A DNA stretch of 64,000 nucleotides, taken from NCBI GenBank assembly GCA_029204225.1, contig CM055093.1, positions 5,253,205-5,317,204 of the forward strand, given 5' to 3'. How positions within the stretch are numbered: position 1 is the first letter of the stretch; every line of letters starts with the position of its first letter. The notes beneath the pieces were generated by a model, which ran no database searches, was not told the origin of the DNA, and saw only the letters and a program-made list of their open reading frames with translations. Positions 36,217-49,200 of the stretch are shown here, piece by piece. A program made the position numbers and the translations under genes. This DNA is from Diphasiastrum complanatum (lineage: Eukaryota > Streptophyta > Lycopodiopsida > Lycopodiales > Lycopodiaceae).

Positions 36217-37258
36217 GCTCTGATACCACTGATGCGAAAAATGATCAATGCAAATTGCAAATATTAATCAGGCTTTGAAACAAAACAAAACGAAATGAAG
36301 CGAAACTAAAACTTGAATGAGCTCTGATATTGACATTGCTAAAACAAAATCAAATTAATCGCAAACGAAATAAATTTGGATGGATTTTAAATATGATCGC
36401 TGGTCACTACCTGTTATATCATTCCTACAATCCTCCAGAAAGTAGACAAACACTAATGATCTACGTTATTGATTAATACAACATTCAACAAAACTGGATC
36501 GGTGTGCGGATTTGATAAAAAACAAGTGAATGAGATACACAAGTGATAGCAGACAATAATTCATTCAAGATCAGACAAAATTGAGAGTAATATGTGCGTA
36601 ATAGCTACAGTATCATCTATTGATCCTCTTGATTTTAAGCGCTGTATGACAGATCCACACAACACATTGGCATGAGAGAAAATAGTGTTCTCTCACGAGT
36701 AGCATCCGCTTACTAGCGGACTTCTTGGATCTCTGTGGATCCTGCTTACAAAATTGTCTCACTCACAGGCGAACTTTTATTCTGTATATGTTTTTTTTAT
36801 CTGTTACTGTATGTATCTTATACATCTAGTAATTGCATACATTCCGAGTAGCATATCTGATTAGATAGACTAAACAGTCTATAACTAATCATGGATTACA
36901 AGAGAGGTGAGTTAGGCACGTCCTAGCGCTCTTCCGCTGATGTCATTATATCAGATCATGGTTTTTGTACTCCATGGTACTTGCATGATCTTCCTGATCC
37001 TTTGGAGCATGAAGGTAAATAAGTGTCGCAAAATTTTTTGCATCACCTTGAGTCATCTGACTTTCTCCTGTTGTATCACGAACACTTTTCTTTCGCAAAC
37101 ATTTTTGCTTCGTGTCTTTTTGTCAGGATGTTCGCGAACATTTTTGTTTCGTGTCTTTTCGTCAAGATGTTCGCAAACATTTTTGCTTCGTGTCTTTTTG
37201 TCAAACTGAGGGCTGAAAGCTAGCAAAGCTTTTGAAACAGAGACATTTTGGTTCTTCA
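36217..37258 (-). mobile_element. Primer site and 5' LTR of D1
   Basis: The LTR (36230-37258) starts TGATGCGAAAAATGA and ends GGTTCTTCA. It carries three copies of the 39-bp repeat (37095, 37134, 37173), one more than the other LTR. Confidence 0.88.
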
Positions 37259-39070
37259 AAGTATTGGCCAACTTTTTGATAGTGGCCATGAAGTGAAACT
37301 CCATATTGATACTTGTGTGATCAAGAATGATGATGAGATCCTTGCACATGGATATAGATTTGGAGGCATATATAAATTGGATCCAAGAGAAAGTGCAAAT
37401 TCTTTTGAGGTTGCTTATGTGACCAAGCTTTCCAAGGAGGAGTTATGGCATAGGAGATTGGGACATCCCAATTAGAAATCCATGCTTTCTATGATAAAAA
37501 AAAACCAAGGCTATTGGCTTGCCAAATACACTTTCCAAGGAGATCAAGCCATGTGAGGCTTGTGAAAAATCACACAAGAAGCCAGATACAAGATCTTCCA
37601 TCAAAAGTACACTTCCTTTGGAGTTGATCCACTCGGATGTACATTTCTCATCAAGCACAAGCAAGGGAGGAGCCTCTGGTTTTGTGACTTTTATTGATGA
37701 TCACACAAGATACACATGCTTATATCTTCTTTCTTCAAAGTCCATGGTGTATGATTATTTCCTATTATTCAAAGCATATGTTGAGAAGCAATTCTCATTG
37801 AAGATCAAAGCTTTGAGGAGTGATGGAGGTGGAGAGTACATCTCCAACAAATTTCATGACTATTGTGAGCAAGAAGACATTAAAATGGAGTTCTCTTGTG
37901 CCTATTCCCCTTCTCAAAATGGGTGGCCAAGAGGAAGAATAGATCCTTGTGTGCCCAAGGTTGATCACCTTAGAGTATTTGGAAGTGTTTGCTTTGCACA
38001 TATTCCCTTGGAAACAAGGAAGAAACATGATCCATGCTCAAGCAAAGTGATCATGGTTGGATACTCATCCACCAAGAAGGCCTATAGAGTCTTCATACTC
38101 TCTACTTCAAAAGTGATTGAGAGTAGAGATGTCATATTTCATGAAAATCAACATCCATCACTTGAAGGGGCCGAGATCAAACAATCTCAAGATGCATAAC
38201 AAATCATCACTATTGAAGACAATCAAGATGTGTTGGGGTCAAGATTTGAGGAGGAGTCTCCTCAGGTTTTCTCACCTAGAATATTCTTGAGAAAGAGATC
38301 TGAGCCTAATAGGCTATCTTATGTTGAGCAAGTGGATCTTGATTCCACTAATTATTCATTTTTCATCGCACATGAAGAGCCAAAGGATGTTGAATATGCA
38401 CTCAATACCAAGGAGTGGTATGAGGCTATGAAGCAAGAATATGATGCATTGATCACCAACCATACTTGGGAGCTTGTGGATCCTCCATCCATCCAACATA
38501 TTGCAAGTGGGTATTTCGAAACAAGTACAACCAAGATGTCACCATCAACAAGTACAAGGCAAGATTATGTGCAAAGGGATTAATTGAAATCCATGGACTT
38601 GATTATGAAGAGACCTTTGCACCCGTGGCAAAGATGGTGACAATAAGGATCATCATATCTATTGTTTGCTATTTCAAATGGAGCCAAGAGGGTGCTAAGG
38701 TACATATCTTCATCACATGATTATGGTTTGCTTTATAAGAGTGAAGATCTATCCATTATTGGCTACTTGGATTCGGACTTTGCAAGTGACAAGGTGGATC
38801 GAAAGTCCACGAAGTGCATATACAATATATTTTGGAGGAAATCTCATATCTTGGCTTCCCAAAAAGCAAGATACTATCTCTCTTTCATCATGTGAGGCCG
38901 AGTATAAAGCACTCACTACATCAACAAAAGAAGTGCTTTGGATCAAGAGGATTTTTTTGGAGCTAAAGTGCATCAAAGAGGATGATCTACCATTGATCTA
39001 TTCAAATAGTCAAGTACACATGGTCATCATTAGGCCAGAAGTCAATTTTGATGTACCCCAAGCTAGTTAG
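37259..39070 (+). pseudogene. Copia D2, right piece: GAG-pre-integrase, integrase, RT edge, RNase H
   Basis: Order: VGQLFDSGHEV, LWHRRLGHPN, CEACEKSHKKPD, integrase FVTFIDDHTRYTCLYLL, RSDGGGEYISNKF, YSPSQNG. An internal deletion then joins YSPSQNG to VDHLRVFGSVCFAH. The RT N-flank EEPKDVEYALNTKEWYEAMKQ, CKWVFRNKYNQD and GLDYEETFAPVAKM is present. The frame then jumps from ISIVCYFKWS to AKRVLRYISS, deleting the RT core including YVDD. RNase H has LISWLPKKQDTISLSSCEAEY. It is the same family as B. Confidence 0.88.
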
Positions 39071-39610
39071 GTTGCTTACAAGTGTCCAAGTGATCAAGTC
39101 AATGTGTTGGCAAAGAGTCAAGGGTCCAATCATAAGTGAAAGATTTTTAAGATGAGTCCGATCAAAACCAAGGGATGATGACTCACTCATCCAATAGGAT
39201 TAGAGAGGTCATAAATAAGGGGTCCAATAGGAATTGAGCTTGGGCCACCTCGAGTTACTACATGTACTTTAATTTCCCTCTTAATCTATATTGAGTTTTT
39301 GAGTCATATTGGAGATCAATCAATTTTGTGTGTATTACACTCTCTCTCTACCCGAGGCTTTGATTGGCACTTTCCCTCTCTACTCAAGAGCAACAACTTT
39401 TCTTAGTTTTTTTCTTGAGTGCCTTCCACACGTGTGAAACTACTTTGGTGAGGAATGTATGCATGTAGATTTGCCTCTTTCCTTATAATTTGACATAAAT
39501 CTTGGATTTCAGTCTAGAGTTGATCTAAAGTTCAAAAGCAAAGCTTGGGAGATCTTAATCACACATTAGGGCATTTCCACACGTGTGAAAATCACACAGT
39601 TTGCTTATAT
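39071..39610 (+). mobile_element. Probable 3' LTR of D2
   Basis: This non-coding block after RNase H contains the 74-bp block shared with the D2 left piece (39234-39307), CTCTCTACCC and ACTCAAGAG stretches like the B LTR in reverse, and two CACACGTGTGAAA motifs (39428, 39581). The edges are unresolved. Confidence 0.5.
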
Positions 39611-39887
39611 ATTCCCTCTTAGTGATTTCATAAAAATGCTTATCTCGCCCGAACACGTGGCGCCAAGGTATCGAAATTAAAATCGTGTGGTTGTGGTGAA
39701 CCTTGGGGCCAAAATTGAGGCACGTCTCCTATTACAAAACTCCAAAGTCCAAAGCGCAAACCGTGGTTGAGATGAGTCTCTTTCTCTTTAAACATTTATC
39801 CTCTCGCTCGAGTTTCCGTCCATTTTTCTTATAATCTTAAAGGCACAAGCATTGTCTTCATGGCTGGGCTTTACAACTGAGGGACAA

Positions 39888-40201
39888 ATGTCGTGGAGCA
39901 TTCGTATCACAGACGGGAACAAGCGAGAACGCAATGGAAAAACCTTTCAGTATTTACCAGATGAATTGTGGATTCAGGTGTTCACAGCAGGAGTTGAGAG
40001 CGCAATACTAGACTACAGGGATGTATGCTCTTTGTCAATCGTTTGCCGCCGTTTATGGCGGCTTACCAATCTTGACTGCACATGGCAGATTCTCTTGTCT
40101 AGGGATTTCAATTCCAGCAGCACTTGTCAAAACCTTTACGTCCTTCCAACAACCAAGCAACCGGAAAAGGAACCTACCTGCAAGCTCATGTATAGGTCAA
40201 G
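39888..40201 (+). CDS. SKIP24: SKIP24-like exon 1 (F-box)
   Basis: The ATG is at 39888. The exon ends TCAAG before GTATAT, and two bases of an Arg codon complete with the first base of exon 2. Read-through would add an unrelated short tail and stop. Confidence 0.87.
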
Positions 40202-43200
40202 GTATATATTCTTTTTTTTTGCAACGCATGGCTTGTGAGGAAGTAGGATATGATAGTTCTTATTGTTGCTTCTTTCTGGTCGACTTTCTTATGCAAATGG
40301 TGGTTATTTTTATCTGATGTCTTTGAGGTGTGTTGATGTTTTTTTCAACACCTTTTGGCTGCCAGTTAGGGGATTTGGTAAACTACTTTCATTTAGGTCG
40401 CAGTGCCTAGTTCTAATCTTAATCCATAGTTCCTATGAGATTTGTATCGAGGAGAAATGATTTTGCCAGCAGGTCCACATAATTGTTACCTTTAAGCCTT
40501 GCCTGTAAGGTAGGACCAACAATTAAATTTTGACTGGTAACGATGTGAACGAAGTACAGACTGGAATGAGTTGACATTGAAGGATGGAAATCTTTTGAAA
40601 CTTGGGGACCATTGAAGTACTTATCAAAATAAATATCTAGGCCATTTAATAATTAAAATAGGAAACTTGGGGACCACTCAAGATCAATGCCTCATTGCAC
40701 TCTTAAGTTCCCATCTGCAAGATGTTTTATATCCTCAAAAGCTAAGAAAATGCTCCATTCATAGCGTTGGGAAGATCTCATTGCACTTCAATCAGAAATG
40801 TTTTTTAATCCTTATTCTCATCCTTTAGAGATCCTCACCAATTGATGACTTTGCATATACATAGTAGTCTATATCACATCAAGAATGCTTCTTGGTAATA
40901 TCAACTTGTGGGATCACAAAGAATCGGACCTAGTTGGTCGAGCGGAACTCAAGCTCGAAACACCAACTCACCATGTGTGGGAAGATCATATAACATGAAG
41001 AATGAAGAGGATATCTATGACATGGTTTCCCTTCATCATACCTCATTGTGGATTACTCTCAATATCTCATCATGATTTTGTATCTCTAGTTACAATGAAC
41101 TATAAGATGAACAATAGAGTAATATCTGCAATAATTAGTTGTATAAATGAGGCTAAAGGTCCTATAACAATTTAGAAAGAATTTAGTTTAGTTGGTGCAA
41201 GGGTTGTGTCGCTTTGACTAGTAATATATTGTGATAGTTGTTTTGAAAAGAAATGTTCATTCAAGAGGTGATGTGACCTTTTGAAAGAAACATATCTCAT
41301 TGGTCCCGATCTGTTTCACCATGTTTGTCCTTTTTTTGACAAGGGATTTGGCATCGTCTTCCATTGATAGTTGTGGGCATTCTTAGTTGGAATTCTACAC
41401 ACAACATGGGGGTAGGTTACCTTATGACTAAGAACATTGGGAGCGCATGGTTTCTTGGCCATGGCACACACACTACAAATATATGAGGGATTGTGTTTAA
41501 TTTCCTTGGCTAAGTACCATGGTCATGACATTATACAAATTATAGAAGTTGCCCTTAACCTCAATAGGGTCTATCCCTTGATAACATATATTCAGTAGCA
41601 TAGGTTATGCCTTTGCCTTCAGGTCATGGCATCACTACTCCACATGTGCTAGGGACAACCTTTAAACCCAGGAGCTAGGTTTTCATGATTTTGATACAAT
41701 ACTCGATGTGGGGGCAACCTTAATTGTAGTCAGATGCACCTCTCAACTTTAGCCAGGCCCTAAAGTGTTCAATTAAGATCTATTTCCCAAGTGAAGTCCA
41801 TCCCAACCCTTTCTAACATCTTGAAGGCACTTCCTTAACCCGTTTAAGGTACATATTTGCTTCCTCATAGACGTCTCCCTAGGCCATCCCTCAGCCAAGG
41901 CCCTTGTGTTCCTTTACAGCTCAAACACAAGATGTTGACCAGAGTCTCTAAAATGGATGCCCCTCAAGATGTGGTCATTGCTCACGTCATTCTATTTACC
42001 TCTTTGGGGATAGGTGGGTTTCCAATTGGTCTCCCTATCTTCTCTACTCTAGGCCCTCCTTGACCTTTTCTAGGCACCCCTTGATTCGTTGTAGGCACCT
42101 TCTTATCAAGGCCTTGGCCTTGTCAGTTTGTCAAAGCCAAGATGTTGACCCAAGTTTCTGGTCATCAGCCTTTGCTCAAGATTTCGAGGTATGCTCCTTG
42201 CTACTATGCTAGCTCTGTCAATTCTCCTGCTCTCAAGGGCTTGTGGCCCTCTAGGTCGGATCTTGCTCTTCCCCCTCGATCTGGTCCATAGACCTCTCAC
42301 AAGGTAGTCCTCTCTTGTTGTGGTCAACTACAAGGTTGTTGTGGTCAACTACAAGGTTTTGACCCAAGGTTCTAGGACTTGGTGCCTTTTAAAGGACATG
42401 GCCTGTCTTCCCACATGATCTCTTCTCTATCTTGGGTGTGGCTTAAAGATTTTTTTGAAAGTTCTTGAGAGAGAACAATTCAATCCAAGGGTTCCTAGGA
42501 TTTGACCTAAGATTGTGGTTGCTCCTGCCTCTCTCAAGAGTTCCAACACAAGATGTTGGGAGAATCTTTAATCTTTGATCTCAGATTGCAACAAATTTCA
42601 TCCAGATCCGATGAGAGATGAGGGAGAAACTTGTGAATTCCCCGATCTGATCCTCCTGCGATTTCCTACACAAAAATCAGATGTTGAAGACAATTCAATG
42701 ATGAAGAATAAAAGCTTATTCCAAAAATCACCCTTCTTCAACTCGTGGAGGTTCCATTTAATAGAAATGATGTATGTACAAAGCCTGGCATGCTATTGCC
42801 AAGTGTCCAAGGTATGTGGCAATTTGCATGCCTATTTGCATGTGTCTAATTTGTCATGCATGCATCTTGCATGTTGCATGCAAACTAGGATATGTGGCAA
42901 ACTAACTTTTTCTCCCCCATGCACATGTGCATGGGGTTCTACCAAACTCAAGTGGGTATGTGGCATCAACATGCAAGAGGGCCTCCCACGAGTTTGTACT
43001 CAATTCTTTTTGCCTAAGTTTGGGCCTCAAAGTATTTTGTACCCATGTATGACCATGTGACAAGTTCTATTTATTTAACAAGGTTTATAAGTTCAACAAA
43101 GGAGACAATAGGGACTTCAAATGAGAAGCCAGATGAATAGTATCAGGATGGAGGCCAATGGGAGCATAACGAGCTACTTTACATGGATAAAGACACTTCA

Positions 43201-46200
43201 CGATGATCTTCATTCATTTGAGGAGCTGCACGGGATCATGTTGCAAGAAGAGCAGCGACTTGAGATTTCTAGGATTCAAAACAATGGCAATGAGGACCAG
43301 GCTTTGGTAGCCAAAGGAAAGGGCAAAAATAAGGAGTATAGATCAACTTAAAAGTCTTCTGATGATCAAGCCAAGTCTTCTGGCAAGAAGAAGAAGGGAA
43401 AATGTTTCTATTGTCATAAGCTTGGAAATTGGGCCTAAGATTGTAGGAATAAATTGGTTGATATCAAGCAAGGGAAATTGAAGGATTTAGGAAATCCTCT
43501 CGAAGATGGAGAAGGTGAGACTTCAAATACATTCGTCTCTGTATTATCATCCCAATGTAGTGATGGCTTGAGCTGGTACATAGATTCAAGGGCAATCAGA
43601 TGAGGGATGTGATAAGGTTGGACAAGCCAATAGGGAGGAGTGATTTAGGAATCCTCTCGAAGATGGAGAAGGTGAGACTTCAAATACATTCGTCTCTGTA
43701 TTATCATCCCAATGTAGAGATGGCTTGAGCTAGTACATAGATTCAAGGGCAATCAGATGAGGGATGTGATAAGGTTGGACAAGCCAATAGGGAGGAGTGT
43801 CAAATCAAGGCATTGGAGTCATTCCCATCATGCTAGTCAGTGGTAAGATGCGGACGATTCAAAATGTACTTTATGTGCCAAAATTGAAGAAGAATCTATG
43901 TCAATTGATTCATGGCCGATCAACCTGAAGGTGGAGTTTATCAAGGACAAGTGCTTGATAAAAGATATGGATCATAATTCCAAGATAATAGCAGATGGAT
44001 GTAGAGGGGTGAAGGGTGGTCACTTGTTTATATAAGCTTAATACCTTGATGAAGAAGGGATATGACAAATATGTAAGGATCTCACCAACATCCATAAAGA
44101 GAATGTATTCCTCTTTGATTACCATAGCACCATCATAACAATCATAAGTAGGAAATGAATCTACAAATGTCAACATCAAATCTCCTGCATCAACGCCCAT
44201 GTTAGAAACCTGTACTTCATCATAAGTAGTCCACTTGTGTTGAATCCTTGAATTGAATACATTTCCATTTTCTGGTTACTATCATAAGTTACTGTCATGC
44301 CCACGTTTGGACTGATCTCGGATTATTATCCCGTAAGGAGGTTAGTAGGCCTACCTCGACCCGTAATTTAATTATGATTATGAGGAGTTGGGGGCCTTAT
44401 GTAATTAGTGTCATAGTTAATGGTTGGAGGCCTAAAACTCCAGATGGTGGATTTGTATGGGTCTAATAGTGACTCATAGGAGAAGTGGATGAGGTGGCCC
44501 AGTTAGGTTGCTGATGTGTCCAGTGAGGTGTCACAGTGCATTACTAGTGGTGCATGGGCCTTGCAGGGTATAAGTATATCCATAAGGCTCTCACTAGTGT
44601 ATGCCTGATTTTGGTGGTAGTAGCCACATGCTGCTGGTATTGATTTTCCAAGGCTGATTGATCAATAACCTATTGATTCATAGCAATGAACCTTGTTGTT
44701 TTTCATGAGGCTAAACAACAACCTGTCGATTCAATAAAGAATCCTTTTTTTTATGAGGCTAAACAACAACTTGAATTGTTGATTTTCAGAGGCTAATCAA
44801 CAACCTGAACTTCCAAATCTGATTGGAAACAATTGAATCTACCACATGATAGACATGAACTCAAAAACTTGAAGAAAAACATAGAGCTTTTCTTTTTGTA
44901 TCATGCTGTCAGAACCTGTGAATAAACTCATTTCTAATGAGCAGTTCTCCAAATAATTGGCTGTCTGTCTTGCAGATCTAGCAAACTAAATCTAAACTCT
45001 TTGTTGTCCAGATCCAACAGCCTTCTGCGATTCTCAGCAGGGAATAGCTATGCAACGATAATCTTTCCACAGCAGCTCTGTCCTTGCATCGATCGATCTA
45101 TATACAGTAGTCGTGATCTAGATTCAACAATGATCACTATCCAGCAGCAACCCTGTCTTGTGGTCACCTGTGCAAAAATCCACAAAATCTGTCAAAATGG
45201 CAGGCAGACTGTAGGCAATACCTCCCATACTGCCACCATTGGTTGCTAGGAATGCTCTTCCTGATGATCCAGCGGCTTGCAGTAGCAAGGGCTGGATTCC
45301 ATGGCTTCCCGATGCCTGTGATTGATATGCAGTGCTATCAGGCTCCACAATCCATCCCACTTCCTGTGGCAGCACTTTGAGCACATCGTTGATGTCGGCT
45401 CGAGGGGGCAGGTTATAACCTTTGTGCTTTCTCAAACCTGAAAAGATTTTGTTGGTGATCGCCCTGTGCTGCCACTTGCTCAACTTAGTCTTCTCCTTCT
45501 CTTTCTCGCTCAGCTTCGTCATGCTCTTTGATGACAGTCCCAGCGATCTGTCCTACTGTTGCTTATCCTCCTGCATCAGTCCAGCTAGAAACCTTCCAGC
45601 TTTACAAAGGACTCGCCAAGCTTTAATCTACAACAGCAGAGGCTGCTGCGTAGATCCTCAACTGTGGGAGGCTCAAGCTCCCTTGTGTACAGAAAGCTCA
45701 AGCAGGAAGCTCTCTCAGACTCTTAGTCACCGTTGGCATGTAGCAGCTCGGTACTTCAGAAACTCATGACAGTAACTACGAAGCTCTCTCAGCTACTTGC
45801 TTTTTGAAATTTCAAGCTCCTTTGGTGATGAATCAACATGTTAGAAAGCTGGAACCTTGGCAATAAGTCCAGTCGGCTATCTGTCTTCAAATTTGTGCTA
45901 TCTTTCTTCACGAATCAGCAAATCTTCTATGTGAAAAATCCGGTACAAAACTTTATGCAGCCCCTGGGATCTTTCTTCGCTCAGACCAGTGAAATAGATG
46001 TAGCCCCTTGCTCAGGTTTGTCTTCACTGAGATTTGTTTGTGCTGAGATCTGTCTTTGCTCAGGTCTATCTTCGCGTAGATGGACACTCCAACTAGCAAC
46101 AATTCATTCCTCCTCAAACCAGCAAATAAACAAGAAGAAAATAATGGATTTATTTCTGTTCAATTCATTGATTCAGAATAATGAATTTTCCAGCAATCCT

Positions 46201-49200
46201 CCTTGCGATCTGATTTGCAGAACTGTAGCAACTTTCTACAGCGAACCTGCAACAAACAACTAAACTTCCAACAATTGATCTTGACCTGATATCTGAAGCA
46301 GACTTCATAGTCTCCCATGTAGCACAACTCTTCTTGTAGAACCGAATCTCCTTCCACAAAGCTCCCACTCTTGCAGACAAAAATTGAAATTGAGAGCTGG
46401 CTAGGGACATCACCTCCACACTTCAAAGATGGTCGAATCAATTTGCATATGATGATTGATCCCGTTTGTTGAGTACCTCCTTGTTCTCTAGAATCTTGAA
46501 CCGATGCTCTGATACCATATTAGAAAATTGACTTGATCATACAAGTTATCAAGACAAGATTCCTATTGTTGTTAGACAATAGCCATACACATACATGGAA
46601 GAGAACACAAACAACAATGATGAAGCAATGATGATGGGATGCACTCCAACTATGTCCCATTATCTATGGACTAGGGTGCATTACATACTTATAGACAATA
46701 GTCTATGCCAAAAAGCAAAAATCTAAACACAAACCTAGCCTAATTGATGTCTATAGCAAAACTTGTGCTCCAAACCAAGCTCTAGAATCTTGAACCCGAG
46801 TCTAACTAAATTCTAATTTGACTTTACTAAATATAGGTAAAGGCCCCTAGAATTAGCACGCAAGCATGGCCCAATAATCCTAATTAATCCAAGATGACAA
46901 CATTAGGGGTAACAAACTTGAACATTGACTCTAACAAGGGGGTGCATTTTTGGGAAGCATCACATGGATAAGTTCAAAAAGGCTGGTGCTCTAAGGGTGA
47001 AGAGTAAGTTGGAACTTACTCATTCTAACTTGTGTGGACCCATGAAGATATGTTAATGGAGGGTCCTCTTACTTTATCACATTCATTGATGATCTTTCTA
47101 GAATGTCTTGGGTTTTTTTTTTTTTTAAAGTCAGAAGTTTTTGACAAATTCCAGTCTTTCTAAGCCATGGTAGGTGAAAATCTTGCTATCAGATAGTAGT
47201 GGCGAGTATACCTCAAATGATTTCAATGACTTTTGTGAGAAACATAGAATCAAAAGATAGTTCACCCAATCTTATACTCCACAACACAATGGTATAGCAG
47301 AAAGGAAGAACATGACAATTGTAGAAAGTGCTAGATCCATGCTGAAGTTCATGAAATTGCTAGATTCTTATTGGGGTGAGGCATTGAACACTACAAATTT
47401 CCTCAGAATCAAAGTTCTACAATTGCAATTCCAAGAGTAACACCGTATGAGGCATTCAAAGGTGAGAGCTTACATCCTACTAGCCCTCCTTGAGAGCTTG
47501 AGTGCCAAATTCTTGTTATCATCCTCATCCTCCTAAACATCTCCTTTAGGGTCTCCTTGTCGATAGGCTCCACGATATCATGAGAGCTCTAACATATGAC
47601 TCATAATCCACAACTAGAATTATATATATAAGCTAAAAACTTACAGAGCTAGAGTCAACTTTCAAGATATTAGCAAATTTTGATTTTTCTAAATCACAAA
47701 ACACAACTATCTTATGGGCTCCCCGACATTCTTCCAAGTATGAATTGGTGTGCACATACACTCGCGTCTCAAGTTGCACTATGGAGAGTTTGTTCCTCTT
47801 AGTAACAATGACAGAGAAAATGCTCCAATTCCTCTCACATGAAGTGCAATCCTTTGCAATTTGGGAACACGTGCTCCAAGCTTCTCCAATTATGACATTG
47901 GAAGGAACAATCTAGGCTCTCTTTTTCTCTCTTCTAGCAAATAGAGCACATAGAATTGATGATATCGTGATCACACTAGCCCTTTGCTAGACCAACCAAC
48001 TTTTGGAAGATGAGTTTCGTGCGCTTAAACATAGGGTTGTCATCCTCAAGTGTCTATTTGTCATGTACTTATATTCCCGCCTCAGTGTGAAAACCTTGGA
48101 CTTGTAAATAGTAAATTGTAAATATTGAAATGGCTCACATTGACCTTTGGTGTTTTGTAAGAAAATGTAAATAGCAGGTTTTGGTTAACTTGTTGACTTG
48201 CTTGTATTTGGTATGGGGTATTGGGTCTTAATTTAGAGGCTGTTGGACTGACCTCCTAAAATGTAGGAGCATTGACCGGTCAATGGGACACATGTCATAT
48301 GCTCACTGGGACACTTGGTCCAATGCGTGTCGGACAGGGTCCTACTTGCTTGCCAATGTGTCAGGGTACTGCCAAGTGGCAAGTGTCGACTGAGCATGGG
48401 GCTCGCCATGTGTCGATGTTAGGAAAGGGTCAGTGTTAAGTGGGTGCTTGAGGATTATTGATAAGTGAGCCTAGAGAGAGGCATTCCTCATGGTAGTCTA
48501 TGTAGCAGGTGGCTGGGAGGAGACTTAGTAGTAGTGCTCTTATGTGTTTATGCTTGTAACTTGTCATGTACTTTGAAAAGAAATCAATAAAGTGGATATT
48601 TGGTGCCTACTTTGGTGTGTTTGTGGGGTTTGATTCAGATAGCTTTGTGAGATTGTTGCATATCAAAATAGAGCTTATTGATATAGCTGAACCATGGAAC
48701 TTCTCCCATTTCCTTTGTCATGATGGCTTTATTGCATTCAGCCCATGAAACTCAAAATGAGGTTGACAACTTAGGAAAGTGATCAATTGGAATTCAAGAT
48801 TGAGAATGGGTTATGAATTAGGTTACTTATCAATATATGGTAGTCTCTAAGCTCCTACATATCGGGAAATGCAAAGCAAAGATAAAGGGTAAACCCTTGA
48901 TTTTGAACATATGTCATTAATTTAAGTTGCAACTTCAACATACCTGTTGGGACATTGTGCAAATCTCTGGTTTTTTTGCTAGCCTATCCATGAAGTCCAA
49001 AGAAAGGCCCGTAGTGCATCCTGCTCTATTATTAAGGGACATGATAATGTACATAAGCCAAAATCCAATGGTGATAGCCCGTGCCTCATATCAAAATAGT
49101 GATTAAAGAATGATGATCTCAGTGACTTGCTCCATTGTGCCCAATGGTTTGGAAGAACGATTTGCCTAAGGCTATTATGTGTCTTTAGGATCTGCCCAAT

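Larger units (their letters stand above)
32913..37263 (-). mobile_element. Copia element D1 nested in D2, two LTRs, RT and RNase H absent
   Basis: LTRs lie at 32918-33925 and 36230-37258, about 88-90% similar by eye. The minus-strand primer site GCTCTGATACCA is at 36217-36228. Flanks are AAGTG (32913-32917) and AAGTA (37259-37263), a target duplication with one change. The internal 2.3 kb holds gag, zinc knuckle, protease and integrase, then jumps straight to the 3' LTR after the integrase AYAHVLDKF motif. It is a deletion derivative of the A family. Confidence 0.9.
44041..46936 (-). mobile_element. LTR retroelement G carrying a BZR1-type domain fragment
   Basis: The minus-strand primer site GCTCTGATACCA is at 46506-46517. 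The adjoining LTR (46518-46936) runs TATTAGA to TCTAACA. Copia F is interrupted here. Internal sequence shows no gag or pol but does contain the BZR1-type fragment (45534-45124). The left border is unresolved; a TGTTAGAAA at about 44202 could be a decayed LTR start. Confidence 0.6.

Noticed and set aside
39852..39887. N-terminal extension of the F-box protein
   Set aside because: The upstream start is TTG, not ATG. The first ATG in frame is 39888.
43990..44010. AGGGG as target duplication for element G
   Set aside because: AGGGG occurs on both sides, but the left copy is not followed by an LTR start, so the match is likely chance.
43910..44200. Minus-strand 96-codon frame with YDCYDGAMVIKEE
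   Set aside because: It looked like a captured gene piece, but I could not place it in any family and it overlaps copia F sequence.
45124..45534. Functional BZR transcription factor gene
   Set aside because: No start or promoter context, an altered basic region, no continuation, and it lies inside a retroelement.
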